A stretch of 64,000 bases of DNA from Rhizobium oryzihabitans (GTDB taxonomy: Bacteria > Pseudomonadota > Alphaproteobacteria > Rhizobiales > Rhizobiaceae). Both the position numbers and the translations under genes were made by a program. Shown here piece by piece: positions 1 to 9,913 of the stretch. Below the pieces are notes generated by a model. That model was not told the origin of the DNA. It worked only from the letters and a program-made list of their open reading frames with translations, and made no database searches. The stretch lies in the NCBI RefSeq assembly GCF_010669145.1, contig NZ_CP048635.1, positions 124,001-188,000 on the forward strand. Reading direction: 5' to 3'. Every line of letters starts with the position of its first letter. The stretch's first letter is position 1.

Positions 1-829
1 TGGCCGACCTTGATGCCCTTCTGAAAGGCGGCGGCAATGACGCCGAAGGCGATACGGTCGTTCGAGCACAGGATGGTGCGCGACGGCAGAAGCTCCCTTC
101 GGTCCAGCAGCCGGCCAGCTTCGTCAAAGGCGAAACGCTCGAAATCCCAGGTAACGATATCGGGAACGTTGAGCACATGCGGTTCGAAACCGAGGCGCTG
201 CATGGCCTCAACATAGGCGGTGCGGCGCGTCGCCGCGTTGGTGTTGACCTGCGGCATATCGAAGAAACAGGGCGGTTCGCCCGAGCGGCAGAGGTAGTCC
301 ACCATCAGGCCGACACTCTGGCGGTTATCGGTGCCGACAAAGGCCGAGGTCTCATCGAGCGGCGAATCGACATAAACGATCGGAATGCTGGCCCCAGCTG
401 TTCGAGCGTGGCGCGGTGGGATTTGACGCCGAGCGGGGCGATGATCGCGCCTGCGACATTCATCGACTTGAAGGTGCGGATGGCACGGTCTTCGATTTCC
501 GCCTTGCCATCCGACGACAGCACGAAGGCAAGAAAGCCAGCCTCGTTGGCGATGAGTTCGATACGGCTCGTCAACGCCATGTAGAACGGGTCGGTCGAGT
601 TCGGAATGATGATGCCGATGATATTGGAGCGGCGGCGGTTGAGGTTGACGGCGAAAATATTGGGCCGGAAGCCCGATTTCTTCAGCGCATCCTCGATGGC
701 ATCCCGCGTCTTCTTGCGGACCGAGGCCGGATCATTGAAGTATTTCGAAACGGTCGGGCGGGAAAGGCCGACGAATTCCGAGAACTCTTCCATCGTCCTG
801 ATAGATTTGGCCAAAGTGCTTGCCCCCAT
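1..829 (-). pseudogene. LacI-family transcriptional regulator, frameshifted and cut by the window edge
   Basis: The N-terminus has a LacI-type helix-turn-helix (residues about 13-35, with SRPTVSKYFN) and then the periplasmic-binding-protein-like sensor core starting near IIGIIIPNSTDPFY. The open frame runs to about position 396 and then goes out of frame. Adding one base in the C4 run at 392-395 restores a normal LacI core (IPIVYVDSPLDETSAFVGTD onward) that stays open to the left edge, so the C-terminus lies outside the window. It follows the polyol dehydrogenase genes on the same strand, 80 bases downstream, so it probably controls the altritol/galactitol cluster in response to an intermediate or the polyol. 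The shift is more likely an assembly error than a true null allele, because the rest of the frame is intact. Confidence 0.82.
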
Positions 830-909
830 GAAATATTACATGTGGTACTCTATATCGACCGACCTTCGCACGAAAAGCCGGTCGAATACGGTTATCAACG
901 GCCAAACGA

Positions 910-1926
910 TCATTCGGCTGCAAATTGCACTTTCATCGTGGCGGGATCGGACGGCTTTTTCGTAAAGAACGGCAACATCTCCGAAAGCGGCAGCCGGTGC
1001 GACACCAGCCGCGCCATGATATCACCATCCGTTTCCAGAATGGCGAGCGCCTGCGGTATGTTGCGGTTCAGCGAATGCGAGCCGACAAGCTTCAGCTGCC
1101 GCCGGAAGATTTCAAAGGGCGCAACCGAAATGCGGGCATCCGGCGCGCAGACGCCGAAAAACAGCGCCGTGCCGCCATCGGCAACCAGCGGGATCATCGC
1201 TTCCGCAACAGTCGCGATGCCGGTCGCATCCGCGACGAAGTCGAACGACTTCTGTTGCCGGAGCAGCGCTTCAGACCCGGAAACCGCGGCCTGAAGGCCG
1301 AGTTCTTCGGCGAAGGCCAGTCTGCTTTCATTGATATCGGCAATCGTCACCGTCGCGATGCCCCGGGATTTCAGCGACAAAGCAAGCAGCAGCCCGATGG
1401 GACCGGCACCGAAAACAAGGGCGTTGTCTGGCACCGGCCCGCTCTCGCCGATGCCCGCACTCTGCATGCCGTTGACGACGCAGGCGAGCGGTTCGGCAAG
1501 TGCGGCGACATGATAGGGCATGGAGCCGATGCCGTGCAGATGATCGGCGTGTACGACGCTGAATTCCGCAAAACCGCCATTATGGGAAACACCATAGGCC
1601 TTCAGCGTGCTGCAAAGATTGGTCAGCCCCTTACGGCAGCTCGGGCAGGTGCCGCAGGGCAGATTGGGATCGACCACCACCCGGTCACCGGTCTTTATGC
1701 TCGTTACATCGGCGGCCACGGCCGCGACTTCACCGGCATATTCATGCCCCGGAATAACCGGAAAGGCACCGTCGCCGTAACGCGCGTGAAGCACATCGAT
1801 ATCGGTGTGGCAAAGCCCCGAAGCCTTGACGCGCACGAGCGCATGGCCCGGCGGCAGATCGGCAACGGGAACTTCCGCCAGAACGGCCTGTCCCTTCTCG
1901 ATGAATTGAATGGCATGCATGGTCAT
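910..1926 (-). CDS. zinc-dependent medium-chain alcohol dehydrogenase, probable D-altritol dehydrogenase
   Basis: The 338-residue product is a PF08240/PF00107 medium-chain dehydrogenase. The catalytic zinc site is visible as GLCHTDID (Cys about 38) and GHEYAGEV (His about 61). The structural zinc cysteines are in CGTCPSCRKGLTNLC (about 92-106), and a Rossmann nucleotide loop is seen at VFGAGPIGLL (about 171-180). A PF00107 enzyme from the equivalent Agrobacterium cluster is known to oxidise D-altritol to D-tagatose, and this gene sits in the same arrangement, so that role is inferred. A second ATG at 1920 has a better-spaced GGAG and may be the real start. The gene lies 10 bases after the short-chain dehydrogenase, so the two are co-transcribed. 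Confidence 0.85.
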   Translation of the reverse strand: MTMHAIQFIEKGQAVLAEVPVADLPPGHALVRVKASGLCHTDIDVLHARYGDGAFPVIPGHEYAGEVAAVAADVTSIKTGDRVVVDPNLPCGTCPSCRKGLTNLCSTLKAYGVSHNGGFAEFSVVHADHLHGIGSMPYHVAALAEPLACVVNGMQSAGIGESGPVPDNALVFGAGPIGLLLALSLKSRGIATVTIADINESRLAFAEELGLQAAVSGSEALLRQQKSFDFVADATGIATVAEAMIPLVADGGTALFFGVCAPDARISVAPFEIFRRQLKLVGSHSLNRNIPQALAILETDGDIMARLVSHRLPLSEMLPFFTKKPSDPATMKVQFAAE

Positions 1927-1936
1927 CTCCGGCTTT

Positions 1937-2707
1937 TCAGCTCATCCAGTTGCCGCCGTCGACATTATATGTCTGGGCGAGAATATAGTCGCTATCTGAA
2001 GAGGCGAGGAAAACCGCGAGCCCCTTGATGTCGTCTGGCGTGGCGAAACGGCCGATCGGCACGGATTTCGCCACTGCCGCCTTCTTCTCACCCGGCTTCA
2101 GGCCTTCCCATTTGGCAAATTCCGCATCGACCACTTCCCAATGCTCACCATCCACCACGCCGGGTGCAATGGCGTTGACATTGATGCCGTGCTTGACGAG
2201 CGCCAGCGCCGCCGACTGCGTGGCGGAAATGATCGCCGCCTTGGAAGCGCAATAAAGCGTGACGAGCGCTTCGCCGCGCCGGCCGGCCTGGCTCGCCATA
2301 TTGATGATCTTGCCGCCGCGCGCCCGCTCGATCATCACATTCGAAACCGCCTTCATCATGAACAGCGGTCCCTTGAGATTGATGTCGAAGACCCGCTCAT
2401 AACTCTCTTCGGTAATGCCATTGATCGGGGCCATGTCGAAGATCGCGGCATTGTTGACGAGAATGTCGATGCCGCCGAATTCCTCATCCACCGCCTTCAC
2501 CACGGCATCGATCCCGGCCAGATCGGTCACATCCAGCCGGATGGCCTTGGCGGAAGGGCCGATAGCGGCGGCAGAGGCGGTCGCGCGGGCAATATCGATA
2601 TCGGCGATAATCACCTTCGCGCCTTCATCAGCAAAAGCCTGTGCGAAACCAAGGCCGATGCCGCGGGCAGCGCCGGTAATCAGCGCGACCTTGTTCTTCA
2701 ATCTCAT
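1937..2707 (-). CDS. short-chain dehydrogenase, probable galactitol/sorbitol dehydrogenase (SmoS-like)
   Basis: The 256-residue length matches the sorbitol/L-iditol dehydrogenase SmoS family. It has the classical SDR signatures: nucleotide loop TGAARGIG near residues 12-19, NNAA near 88-91, catalytic Ser in MASQAG, and YCASK with the Tyr and Lys near 152-156. It ends with the family-typical YNVDGGNWMS. The start at 2707 was chosen because GGAGAA lies just upstream and the protein then begins MRLKNKVALITG; the longer open frame adds an atypical leader. By context it would oxidise galactitol to a ketose feeding the tagatose pathway. It leads the dehydrogenase part of the cluster and is separated from the binding-protein gene by a repeat and a hairpin. 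Confidence 0.87.
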   Translation of the reverse strand: MRLKNKVALITGAARGIGLGFAQAFADEGAKVIIADIDIARATASAAAIGPSAKAIRLDVTDLAGIDAVVKAVDEEFGGIDILVNNAAIFDMAPINGITEESYERVFDINLKGPLFMMKAVSNVMIERARGGKIINMASQAGRRGEALVTLYCASKAAIISATQSAALALVKHGINVNAIAPGVVDGEHWEVVDAEFAKWEGLKPGEKKAAVAKSVPIGRFATPDDIKGLAVFLASSDSDYILAQTYNVDGGNWMS

Positions 2708-2833
2708 GTCGTTCTCCGTGATGCATGGCGGGTACTTGGCCATGCTCGCTTGTTGTCAGATGCAATTTTTCCGGCAACCGCGAACACGGAACACCGGGTA
2801 ACGATTAGATGTGACAGCACGCCCTACACCCCG

Positions 2834-2860
2834 TCATTCGTGTGCTTGTCACAGGAATGA
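2834..2860. repeat. short palindromic repeat, RIME-like fragment
   Basis: TCATTCGTGTG and CACAGGAATGA form a near-perfect inverted repeat. The same half-element recurs at 7823 and 23020. It looks like a fragment of a rhizobial intergenic mosaic element and lies between the SDR and the binding-protein gene. Confidence 0.6.
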
Positions 2861-2887
2861 GGGCGGCGGGTGCGCCAGACCGACCCA

Positions 2888-2920
2888 TGCCGCCCGCCGC
2901 CAAAAGGCGAACGGGCGGCA
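2888..2920 (-). terminator. hairpin downstream of the polyol-binding protein gene
   Basis: TGCCGCCCG (2888-2896) pairs exactly with CGGGCGGCA (2912-2920). It lies 17 bases past the stop of the binding-protein gene. There is no clear T-run, so it may be an attenuator or mRNA-stabilising hairpin that gives more binding protein than dehydrogenase, rather than a full terminator. Confidence 0.5.
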
Positions 2921-2936
2921 CGCCGGGAGGACGCGG

Positions 2937-4250
2937 CTACTTGATGTAGCCCGCGCGGGTCATGTCACGCTCGACCTGTTTCTGCGCGCCTTCGAGTGCC
3001 GAATCGACGGTCTGCTGGCCGGAAAGGGCTGCCGCGATCTGCTGGCCGACAATCGTGCCGATGGACTGGAATTCCGGAATGGCGACGAACTGCACGCCGG
3101 TATAGGGAACCGGATCCTTGGTCGGCTTGGACGGGTCAGCCGACATGATGGCTTTCAGCACCGTATCCGCAAATGGCGCCGCCTTCTTGTATTCCGGCAG
3201 GTCATAGGTGGATTTACGCGTGCCGGGCGGCACGGCGACCCAGCCTTCGCTTTCGCCAACCGTCTTCACATAATCCTTCGAGGTCGCCCATTTCACGAAG
3301 GACTTGGCGGTTTCGAGCTTCTTGGAAGTGTTCGGGATTGCGAGGTTCCACGACCACGACCAGCTAGAGCCGTTTGGCGTTGCCTCCACCGGAGCGCGCG
3401 TGAAAGCAGTCTTGTCCGCAACCTGGCTCTGCTTGGGATCATAGACCCGGCCCGCAGCCGAGGTAGCGTCGATCCACATGGCGCAGCGGCCGGATGAAAA
3501 CAGCGTCTGGTTCTCGTTGAAGCCGTTGGCTGCCGCGCCGGGCGGGCCATAAGACGTCATCAGCGCCACATAATCCGAGATCGCCTTTTTCCACGGCTCG
3601 CTCGTCAGCTGCGGCTTCCAGTCCATGTCAAACCAGCGGCCGCCATAGGTGTTGATCATGGTGCCGAGGAAGGCCATGTTTTCGCCCCAGCCCGGCTTGC
3701 CGCGCAGGCAGATGCCATATTGCTGCTTCGACTTGTCGGTCAGCTTGGCGGCGAAATCCTTGATCTGGTCGTAGCTCGGATTGTCAGGCATTTTCAGGCC
3801 GGCAGCGTCGAACAGGTCCTTGCGGTAAAGGGTGAACGAGCTCTCGGTATAAAACGGCACGGCATAAAGCTTGCCATCCACCGTCAGGCCCTTTTTGATC
3901 GGGTCGAGCAGATCGGCGTAATCGTAATCGTCGCCGAGATCATCAACCGGCGCCAGCCAGCCCTGCTTGCCCCAGATCGGCGCTTCGTAGCCGCCGATGG
4001 TCATGATGTCGAACTGGCCGCCATTGGTGGCGATATCGGTGGTGACGCGTTCGCGCAGAACATTCTCTTCCAGCACGATCCAGTTGATCTTGTTTCCTGT
4101 TTCCTTCTCCCAGGCGCTGGAAAGCTTCTGCATGATGATCATGTCGCCATTGTTGACGGTGGCGATGTTGATTTCTTCCGCCTGTGCAAGTCCGGCCAAA
4201 AGGCCCGCTCCAACCACAGACGACGACAGAATTCCAATGAATTTGCTCAT
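2937..4250 (-). CDS. periplasmic polyol-binding protein of an ABC importer (altritol/galactitol cluster)
   Basis: The 437-residue product is an extracellular solute-binding protein of the carbohydrate type (PF01547/PF13416). It has a Sec signal peptide beginning MSKFIGILSSSVVGAGLLAG and cleaved after AQA. The start at 4250 is supported by GGAGGAG just upstream; the longer open frame begins with an unlikely MLCVDIRKGG leader. It captures the polyol in the periplasm and delivers it to the two permeases and ATPase encoded on the other strand at 6904-9850. It is transcribed divergently from the kinase gene across a 325-base control region. The ligand is inferred from the cluster (altritol, galactitol or sorbitol) and cannot be read from the sequence. 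Confidence 0.86.
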   Translation of the reverse strand: MSKFIGILSSSVVGAGLLAGLAQAEEINIATVNNGDMIIMQKLSSAWEKETGNKINWIVLEENVLRERVTTDIATNGGQFDIMTIGGYEAPIWGKQGWLAPVDDLGDDYDYADLLDPIKKGLTVDGKLYAVPFYTESSFTLYRKDLFDAAGLKMPDNPSYDQIKDFAAKLTDKSKQQYGICLRGKPGWGENMAFLGTMINTYGGRWFDMDWKPQLTSEPWKKAISDYVALMTSYGPPGAAANGFNENQTLFSSGRCAMWIDATSAAGRVYDPKQSQVADKTAFTRAPVEATPNGSSWSWSWNLAIPNTSKKLETAKSFVKWATSKDYVKTVGESEGWVAVPPGTRKSTYDLPEYKKAAPFADTVLKAIMSADPSKPTKDPVPYTGVQFVAIPEFQSIGTIVGQQIAAALSGQQTVDSALEGAQKQVERDMTRAGYIK

Positions 4251-4289
4251 GAGACCCGCTCCTCCTTTACGGATGTCCACGCATAACAA

Positions 4290-4575
4290 TACATGCGTAA
4301 ATTTTTATCTCGCAAACTCACGCCGCTTGTCAACATCCAAAAATAAACGATGACGCGAGAACATACGGGCATATTACCCTAATCGTTTGTTTTAACGCCA
4401 ATAATAGCACTAAAAATTATTGTCATACCGATTTCACTTGCTGCGTTGCAACAAAATTTTTGCCAGCCAATATCTTGACGCGCGTAAATTTTAATTGCTA
4501 TCCGGAAAACAACAGAGCCGCGATGCCGGGGTTTGCACCCCGCATGGATGGAGCCGAATGCATATGGAGGAGACG
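4290..4575. promoter_or_regulatory. divergent promoter/operator region of the polyol cluster
   Basis: This AT-rich gap separates the divergent binding-protein and kinase genes. The 12-base core GCGTAAATTTTT/A occurs at 4295-4307 and again, almost identically, at 4482-4493. TTGACG at 4475-4480 is a candidate -35 box for the rightward operon. The paired repeats, one near each promoter, are candidate operators for the LacI-type regulator encoded at the left edge. SD GGAGG at 4566-4570 precedes the kinase ATG at 4576. Confidence 0.5.
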
Positions 4576-5565
4576 ATGAGGCAGGTATCCGCACTGGCGC
4601 CGCACGCGAAGGGCCCGACGATTACGGCGGGTGAAATCCTCGTGGAAATCATGGCGACGACGGTGGGCGACGGCTTTCTGGAGCCACAATCGCTGATCGG
4701 CCCTTTCCCGAGCGGCGCACCCGCCATCTTCATCGATCAGGTGGCACGCTGCGGCGGAACCGCCGGCATCATCGCGGCGGTCGGCGATGACGATTTCGGC
4801 CGCCTCAACATCGAACGGCTGCGCCGCGACGGCGTCGACATATCGGCCATCGCCACCATAGAGGACCGGCCGACCGGCAGCGCTTTTGTCCGCTACAGGG
4901 AGAACGGCGCGCGGGACTTCGTTTTCAATATCGCCCATTCGGCGGCGCGCGAGACGCGCATGACGGTTGAAGCAAAGGCTCTCATCGAACAGGCGGGCCA
5001 TGTGCACGTCATGGGATCGGCATTTGCGATTGCCGGTATCGGCGAGATCATTCTGGAGGCGATCAAAAGCGTCAAGGCGCGCGGCGGCTCGGTGTCTTTC
5101 GATCCGAACATTCGCAAGGAACTGGTGCAGGGCAATGAGGGCCGCAAGCTGATCGATGATCTCCTTGGTGTCACCGACCTTCTGCTGCCTTCCGGCGAAG
5201 AACTTCAGGCAGCCTCCGGTCTGGATGATGAGAACGCAGCGATAGAAAAGCTCCTCGCCTCCGGTATCGGCGAGATCGTGCTGAAACGCGGTGCCAGCGG
5301 GGCAAGCCACTTCAGCCGCACCCATGGGCGCATCGACGCCCCCGGGCTGACGGTCACCGAAATCGACCCGACCGGTGCGGGCGACTGTTTCGGCGCAACC
5401 TATCTCACCTGCCGCCGCCTCGGCATGCATCCCGAAAAGGCGCTCGCTTATGCCAATGCATCAGGCGCGCACAACGTTATCAGGCGCGGCCCGATGGAGG
5501 GCGCCGCCAGCCTTTCCGAACTCGACGCCTTCCTGGCCGCACAAACTTCCGGAGAAGCCCGATGA
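4576..5565 (+). CDS. PfkB-family sugar kinase, probable D-tagatose kinase
   Basis: The 329-residue product is a ribokinase/PfkB enzyme (PF00294). Visible signatures are the N-terminal sugar-binding [16 protein letters not shown] (about 58-73) and the C-terminal ATP/anion-hole motif [11 protein letters not shown], whose Asp in GAGD is the catalytic base. It should phosphorylate D-tagatose to D-tagatose 6-phosphate, the step shown for the PF00294 member of the corresponding Agrobacterium cluster. The start at 4576 was chosen because an SD (GGAGG) lies 5 bases upstream and the protein then has family length; the open frame itself extends 27 codons further. It overlaps the next gene by four bases (ATGA), so translation is coupled. 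Confidence 0.86.
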   Translation: MRQVSALAPHAKGPTITAGEILVEIMATTVGDGFLEPQSLIGPFPSGAPAIFIDQVARCGGTAGIIAAVGDDDFGRLNIERLRRDGVDISAIATIEDRPTGSAFVRYRENGARDFVFNIAHSAARETRMTVEAKALIEQAGHVHVMGSAFAIAGIGEIILEAIKSVKARGGSVSFDPNIRKELVQGNEGRKLIDDLLGVTDLLLPSGEELQAASGLDDENAAIEKLLASGIGEIVLKRGASGASHFSRTHGRIDAPGLTVTEIDPTGAGDCFGATYLTCRRLGMHPEKALAYANASGAHNVIRRGPMEGAASLSELDAFLAAQTSGEAR

Positions 5566-6838
5566 CCGGCATATTGGAAAACCTCGCCGCCGCGCGCCGC
5601 GCCGGCAAGCCTGCGGGCATCACGTCGGTCTGCTCCGCCCACCCCGTTGTTCTGCGCGCCGCGATCCGCCGCGCCGCCGCCAGTCAAACAGCCGTGTTGA
5701 TTGAGGCGACCTGCAATCAGGTCAATCACCTCGGCGGTTATACCGGCATGACCCGCGCGACTTCGTTGCCTTCGTCAACGCCATTGCGCAGGAAGAAGGA
5801 CTGCCCTCCGAGCTGCTGATTTTCGGCGGCGATCATCTCGGTCCCAATCCCTGGCGCAGGGAGAAAGCCGAGGATGCGCTGACAAAGGCCGCCACCATGG
5901 TCGAAGCCTATGTAACAGCGGGTTTTCGCAAGATTCATCTGGATGCATCGATGGGCTGCGCCGGCGAGCCGGCGGCGCTGGATGACGTGACGATTGCCAA
6001 CCGCGCCGCAAAACTCGCGGCCGTCGCGGAAAAGGCCGCCACCGATGCCGGCCTGCCGAAACCGCTCTACATTCTCGGCACCGAAGTGCCAGTGCCGGGC
6101 GGCGCCGATCACGTGCTCGACACGGTGGCACCCACGGAGCCGCAGGCGGCGCGCCAGACCATCGACCTTCACCGCGAGATATTCGCACAGCACGATCTTT
6201 CCGATGCGTTCGAACGGGTCATCGCCTTCGTCGTGCAGCCCGGCGTGGAATTCGGCAGCGACAATGTCGTTGCTTATGATCCGCAGGCAGCCACGGCGCT
6301 CAGCGCGGTGCTGGACGGCGAACCGCAACTGGTCTTCGAGGCACATTCGACGGATTATCAGACGAGACCAGCGCTAGCCGCCCTGGTGCGCGATGGATAT
6401 CCGATCCTGAAAGTCGGTCCTGGCCTGACTTTCGCTTACCGGGAGGCGCTTTATGCTCTCGATATGATCGCATCCGAGATGGTCGGCGATTATGGCGAGC
6501 GGCCGCTGGCGCGGACCATGGAAAAGCTGATGCTCGGCGCGCCCGGCGACTGGCAGGGTCATTACCATGGTGATGACATCACGCTCAGATTGCAGCGTCA
6601 CTACAGCTACAGTGATCGAATCCGCTATTACTGGACGAGGCCGGAGGCGCTCGCGGCCGTTTCCGCCTTGCATAAGGCGCTTGAAGGGAAGACAATTCCC
6701 GAAACGCTGCTGCGCCAATATCTCGGCGAGTTGCCGCTCGCCACGGTTGCGGGAAAGGATATGGAGGAGGTTCTGGTCGCGGCGGTGGATCAGGTGCTGG
6801 CGACCTACCATGCGGCGACGGGCGAAGGACGCCACTGA
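5562..6838 (+). pseudogene. PF08013-type D-tagatose-6-phosphate 4-epimerase (GatZ/KbaZ-like), frame broken at 5752
   Basis: The first 64 codons ([20 protein letters not shown] ... [15 protein letters not shown]) and the reading frame seen from about 5755 onward ([20 protein letters not shown], then FGGDHLGPNPW) together make one continuous 425-residue GatZ/KbaZ-like barrel. They are in different frames because one C is missing in the CCC run at 5752-5754. This family was long thought to be a non-catalytic aldolase subunit. The Agrobacterium member converts D-tagatose 6-phosphate to D-fructose 6-phosphate, which would complete the pathway here. It is translationally coupled to the kinase. If the shift were real the polyol pathway would be dead, which fits poorly with the intact neighbours, so an assembly error is preferred. 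Confidence 0.82.
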
Positions 6839-6903
6839 GGCAATCGTTGAATTAGGATGCCCCGGCGGAGACGTTGCGGGGATGGTCAGGGAGGGAACTA
6901 CCA

Positions 6904-7776
6904 ATGGCAACCCGAAACACGAGCGGTCTTGCGCGGGTGATGCTTGCGCCATCGGTGCTGCTGTTGCTGGTGTGGATGATCGTGCCTCTGGCGATGACCT
7001 TGTGGTTCTCGTTCCAGAACTACAATCTCCTCAACCCGGCCAATGTCAGCTTCGCGGGCCTGTTCAATTACCAGTATTTCTACACCGACCCGGCCTTCTT
7101 CCAGTCGATCTGGAACACGCTGTTGATCGTCGGCGGCGTGCTGTTGATCACCGTCATCGGCGGCATCGCCATTGCGCTCCTGCTCGACAATGACATTTTC
7201 GGCCAGGGCATCGTGCGCATCATGATCATCTCGCCCTTCTTCGTCATGCCGCCTGTCGCAGCTTTGGTGTGGAAGAACATGATCATGCATCCCGGTTATG
7301 GCGTGCTTGCCGATCTCTCGCGTTTCTTTGGTTTCCAGCCGGTTGACTGGTTCGCGCAGTTTCCGCTGCTCTCCATCATCATCATCGTCGCCTGGCAATG
7401 GCTGCCGTTCGCGACGCTGATCCTCTTGACCGCCCTGCAGTCGCTCGATGGCGAACAGAAGGAAGCCGCCGAGATGGATGGCGCCAACTTCGTCAACCGC
7501 TTCGTCTATCTGACCCTGCCGCATCTGTCGCGCGCCATCACCGTCGTCATTTTGATCCAGACGATCTTCCTGCTCGGCGTCTACGCGGAAATCCTCGTCA
7601 CCACCAATGGCGGGCCCGGTTATGCCTCGACCAACCTTGCCTTCCTTATCTATCGCACCGCGCTTCTCGGTTACGACGTCGGCGGCGCATCGGCCGGTGG
7701 CATCATCGCCGTCATCCTCGCCAATATCGTCGCCATCTTCCTGATGCGCGCCGTCGGCAAGAACCTGGATCGGTAG
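6904..7776 (+). CDS. ABC sugar/polyol transporter permease (MalF-like)
   Basis: The 290-residue inner-membrane protein has about six hydrophobic helices and the binding-protein-dependent transport loop EAAEMDGANFVNRFVYLTLP (the EAA motif that docks on the ATPase). It is the first transmembrane subunit of the CUT1-type importer whose binding protein is encoded at 2937-4250. The start at 6904 is preceded by GGGAGGGAA. The gene follows the epimerase by 65 bases. A RIME-like palindromic repeat separates it from the second permease gene. Confidence 0.9.
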   Translation: MATRNTSGLARVMLAPSVLLLLVWMIVPLAMTLWFSFQNYNLLNPANVSFAGLFNYQYFYTDPAFFQSIWNTLLIVGGVLLITVIGGIAIALLLDNDIFGQGIVRIMIISPFFVMPPVAALVWKNMIMHPGYGVLADLSRFFGFQPVDWFAQFPLLSIIIIVAWQWLPFATLILLTALQSLDGEQKEAAEMDGANFVNRFVYLTLPHLSRAITVVILIQTIFLLGVYAEILVTTNGGPGYASTNLAFLIYRTALLGYDVGGASAGGIIAVILANIVAIFLMRAVGKNLDR

Positions 7777-7822
7777 GGGGTATGACAATGGTTCTATCTG
7801 CGGCATCAGCGCCCACTCCTCC

Positions 7823-7940
7823 TCATTCCTGTGCTCGTCACAGGAATCCAGCCGACGCGCGTCGGCGCGGCGGGAAGACTCTTTCTCAGCCCAAAGACTT
7901 GGGCTGGCTGGATCCCTGTGACAAGCACAGGGATGAGGGA
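7823..7940. repeat. RIME-like composite palindromic repeat inside the transporter operon
   Basis: The segment opens with TCATTCCTGTGCTCGTCACAGGAAT and closes with CCCTGTGACAAGCACAGGGATGA. It holds the inner pairs CCGACGCGCGTCGG and AGCCCAAAGACTTGGGCT. This two-palindrome layout with a CCAGCC/GGCTGG link is shared with the copies at 9914 and 20850. It sits between two permease genes of one operon, which is unusual and may change mRNA stability or stoichiometry. Confidence 0.75.
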
Positions 7941-8014
7941 GGTGGGGATGCCTCCGTCTCCACACCAAAACGGCCCCGTGCTTTTACCGCTATTACCTCA
8001 GGGGAGGTCTAATC

Positions 8015-8839
8015 ATGGCCCGCAAGACAACGACACGTGCGAAGATCGGCTTTTCCATCGCGGCATGGGCCGTGGCGCTCCTGCTGTTCTTCCCGATCCT
8101 CTATGCCTTCCTCACCTCGATCAAGACCGAGCCGGAGGCGATCTCGGGCTTCAGCCTCATTCCCTCGGGCACGCTCGAAAACTACATCACCGTGCAGACC
8201 CAGCGCGATTACTTCAAGCCCTTCATGAACTCGGTCGTGCTGTCGCTCGGCTCAACGATCATCGCGCTGATCATTGCCATTCCCGCCGCATGGGCCATGG
8301 CGTTCTCGCCGACCAAACGCACCAAGGACATTTTGATGTGGATGCTTTCCACCAAGATGATGCCGGCCGTTGCCGTGCTGGTGCCGATCTACCTGATCTT
8401 CCGCAATGCCGGCCTGCTCGATACCCGCATCGGGCTCACCGTCATGCTCACCTTCATCAACCTGCCGATCGTGGTGTGGATGCTTTACACCTACTTCCGC
8501 GAAATCCCCGGCGAGATCCTCGAAGCCGCGCGCATGGATGGCGCATCGCTCTGGAACGAGATCGTGCATGTGCTGACCCCGATGGCGGTACCGGGCATTG
8601 CCTCGACGCTGCTTTTGAACGTCATCCTCGCCTGGAACGAATCCTTCTGGACGATCCGGCTGACGACCACCAATGCAGCCCCGCTGACGGCCTTCATCGC
8701 CTCCTTCTCAAGTCCGCAGGGGCTGTTCTGGGCAAAACTCTCAGCCGCCTCGATGATGGCGATCGCCCCCATTCTCGTCATCGGCTGGTTCTCGCAGAAA
8801 CAACTCGTGCGTGGCCTCACCTTTGGCGCCGTGAAATAA
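8015..8839 (+). CDS. ABC sugar/polyol transporter permease (MalG-like)
   Basis: The 274-residue inner-membrane protein has the EAA loop EILEAARMDGASLWNEIVHV and ends with the family-typical KQLVRGLTFGAVK. It pairs with the MalF-like subunit at 6904 to form the channel of the polyol importer. GGGGAGG lies upstream of the ATG. The ATPase gene starts 12 bases after its stop. Confidence 0.9.
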   Translation: MARKTTTRAKIGFSIAAWAVALLLFFPILYAFLTSIKTEPEAISGFSLIPSGTLENYITVQTQRDYFKPFMNSVVLSLGSTIIALIIAIPAAWAMAFSPTKRTKDILMWMLSTKMMPAVAVLVPIYLIFRNAGLLDTRIGLTVMLTFINLPIVVWMLYTYFREIPGEILEAARMDGASLWNEIVHVLTPMAVPGIASTLLLNVILAWNESFWTIRLTTTNAAPLTAFIASFSSPQGLFWAKLSAASMMAIAPILVIGWFSQKQLVRGLTFGAVK

Positions 8840-8851
8840 GGAACGACAATA

Positions 8852-9850
8852 ATGGGCAGCATTTCCCTTCAGAACGTGTCCAAGCTCTTCGGCGAGGCAA
8901 AAGTCATCCCGTCGATCGATCTCGATATCCATGACGGCGAGTTCGTCGTCTTCGTCGGCCCGTCCGGCTGCGGCAAGTCCACGCTGCTGCGCCTGATCGC
9001 CGGGCTCGAAGACGTCTCCGGCGGCAGGATCGTCATCGACGGCAATGACGCCACTGAAAAGGCCCCGGCCGAGCGCGGCCTTGCCATGGTGTTCCAGTCC
9101 TATGCGCTTTATCCGCATATGAGCGTGCGCAACAACATCGCCTTCCCGCTGAAGATGGCCAAGCTCGACAAGGCCGTCATCGATAAAAAGGTCGATGATG
9201 CCGCCCGCATCCTCAATCTCACCGATTATCTCGAACGCCGGCCCTCGCAGCTGTCGGGAGGCCAGCGCCAGCGTGTCGCCATCGGCCGCGCCATCGTGCG
9301 CGAACCGAAGGCGTTTCTGTTCGACGAGCCGCTTTCCAACCTCGATGCGGCGCTGCGCGGCACCATGCGGCTGGAAATCTCCGAGCTGCACAACACGCTG
9401 AAGACGACGATGATCTATGTCACCCACGACCAGGTGGAGGCCATGACCATGGCCGACAAGATCGTCGTGCTCAACCGCGGCAATATCGAGCAGGTCGGCT
9501 CACCGATGGAGCTTTACCGCTCCCCCGCCAACCTCTTCGTCGCCGGCTTCATCGGCTCGCCGCGCATGAACCTGGTGACCGGCGATTACGCCCGCAGCAA
9601 GGGCGCCACCACCGCCGGTGTGCGGCCGGAGCACCTGAAGCTGTCGAAGGACAGTGGTCTCTGGCAGGGCAAGGTCACGGTTGCCGAACATCTCGGATCG
9701 GATACGTTCCTGCATCTCGACGTCCAAGGCATCGGCCCGATCACTGCCCGCACTGACGGCGAGTTCGAATGCAGGCATGGCGATACCGTCTTCATCACGC
9801 CCGACGAGACCAAGATCCACAGGTTCGATGACAAGGGTGGAGCAATATGA
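8852..9850 (+). CDS. ABC transporter ATP-binding subunit (MalK/SmoK-like)
   Basis: The 332-residue ATPase has Walker [10 protein letters not shown] (about 36-44), Q-loop QSYALYPHM, signature [14 protein letters not shown], Walker [12 protein letters not shown] and the switch His in [13 protein letters not shown]-terminal TOBE-type regulatory region follows (VRPEHLKLS onward). It powers uptake of the polyol through the permeases encoded just upstream. It is the last gene of the rightward operon. The gene is followed by a palindromic repeat and then the convergent ATPase of the next transporter. Confidence 0.9.
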   Translation: MGSISLQNVSKLFGEAKVIPSIDLDIHDGEFVVFVGPSGCGKSTLLRLIAGLEDVSGGRIVIDGNDATEKAPAERGLAMVFQSYALYPHMSVRNNIAFPLKMAKLDKAVIDKKVDDAARILNLTDYLERRPSQLSGGQRQRVAIGRAIVREPKAFLFDEPLSNLDAALRGTMRLEISELHNTLKTTMIYVTHDQVEAMTMADKIVVLNRGNIEQVGSPMELYRSPANLFVAGFIGSPRMNLVTGDYARSKGATTAGVRPEHLKLSKDSGLWQGKVTVAEHLGSDTFLHLDVQGIGPITARTDGEFECRHGDTVFITPDETKIHRFDDKGGAI

Positions 9851-9913
9851 CGGGAAGACTGGAAGGATAATCTGACGCCAGAGGCGCGGCGTTTACAAAG
9901 GCTCCCAACTTTC

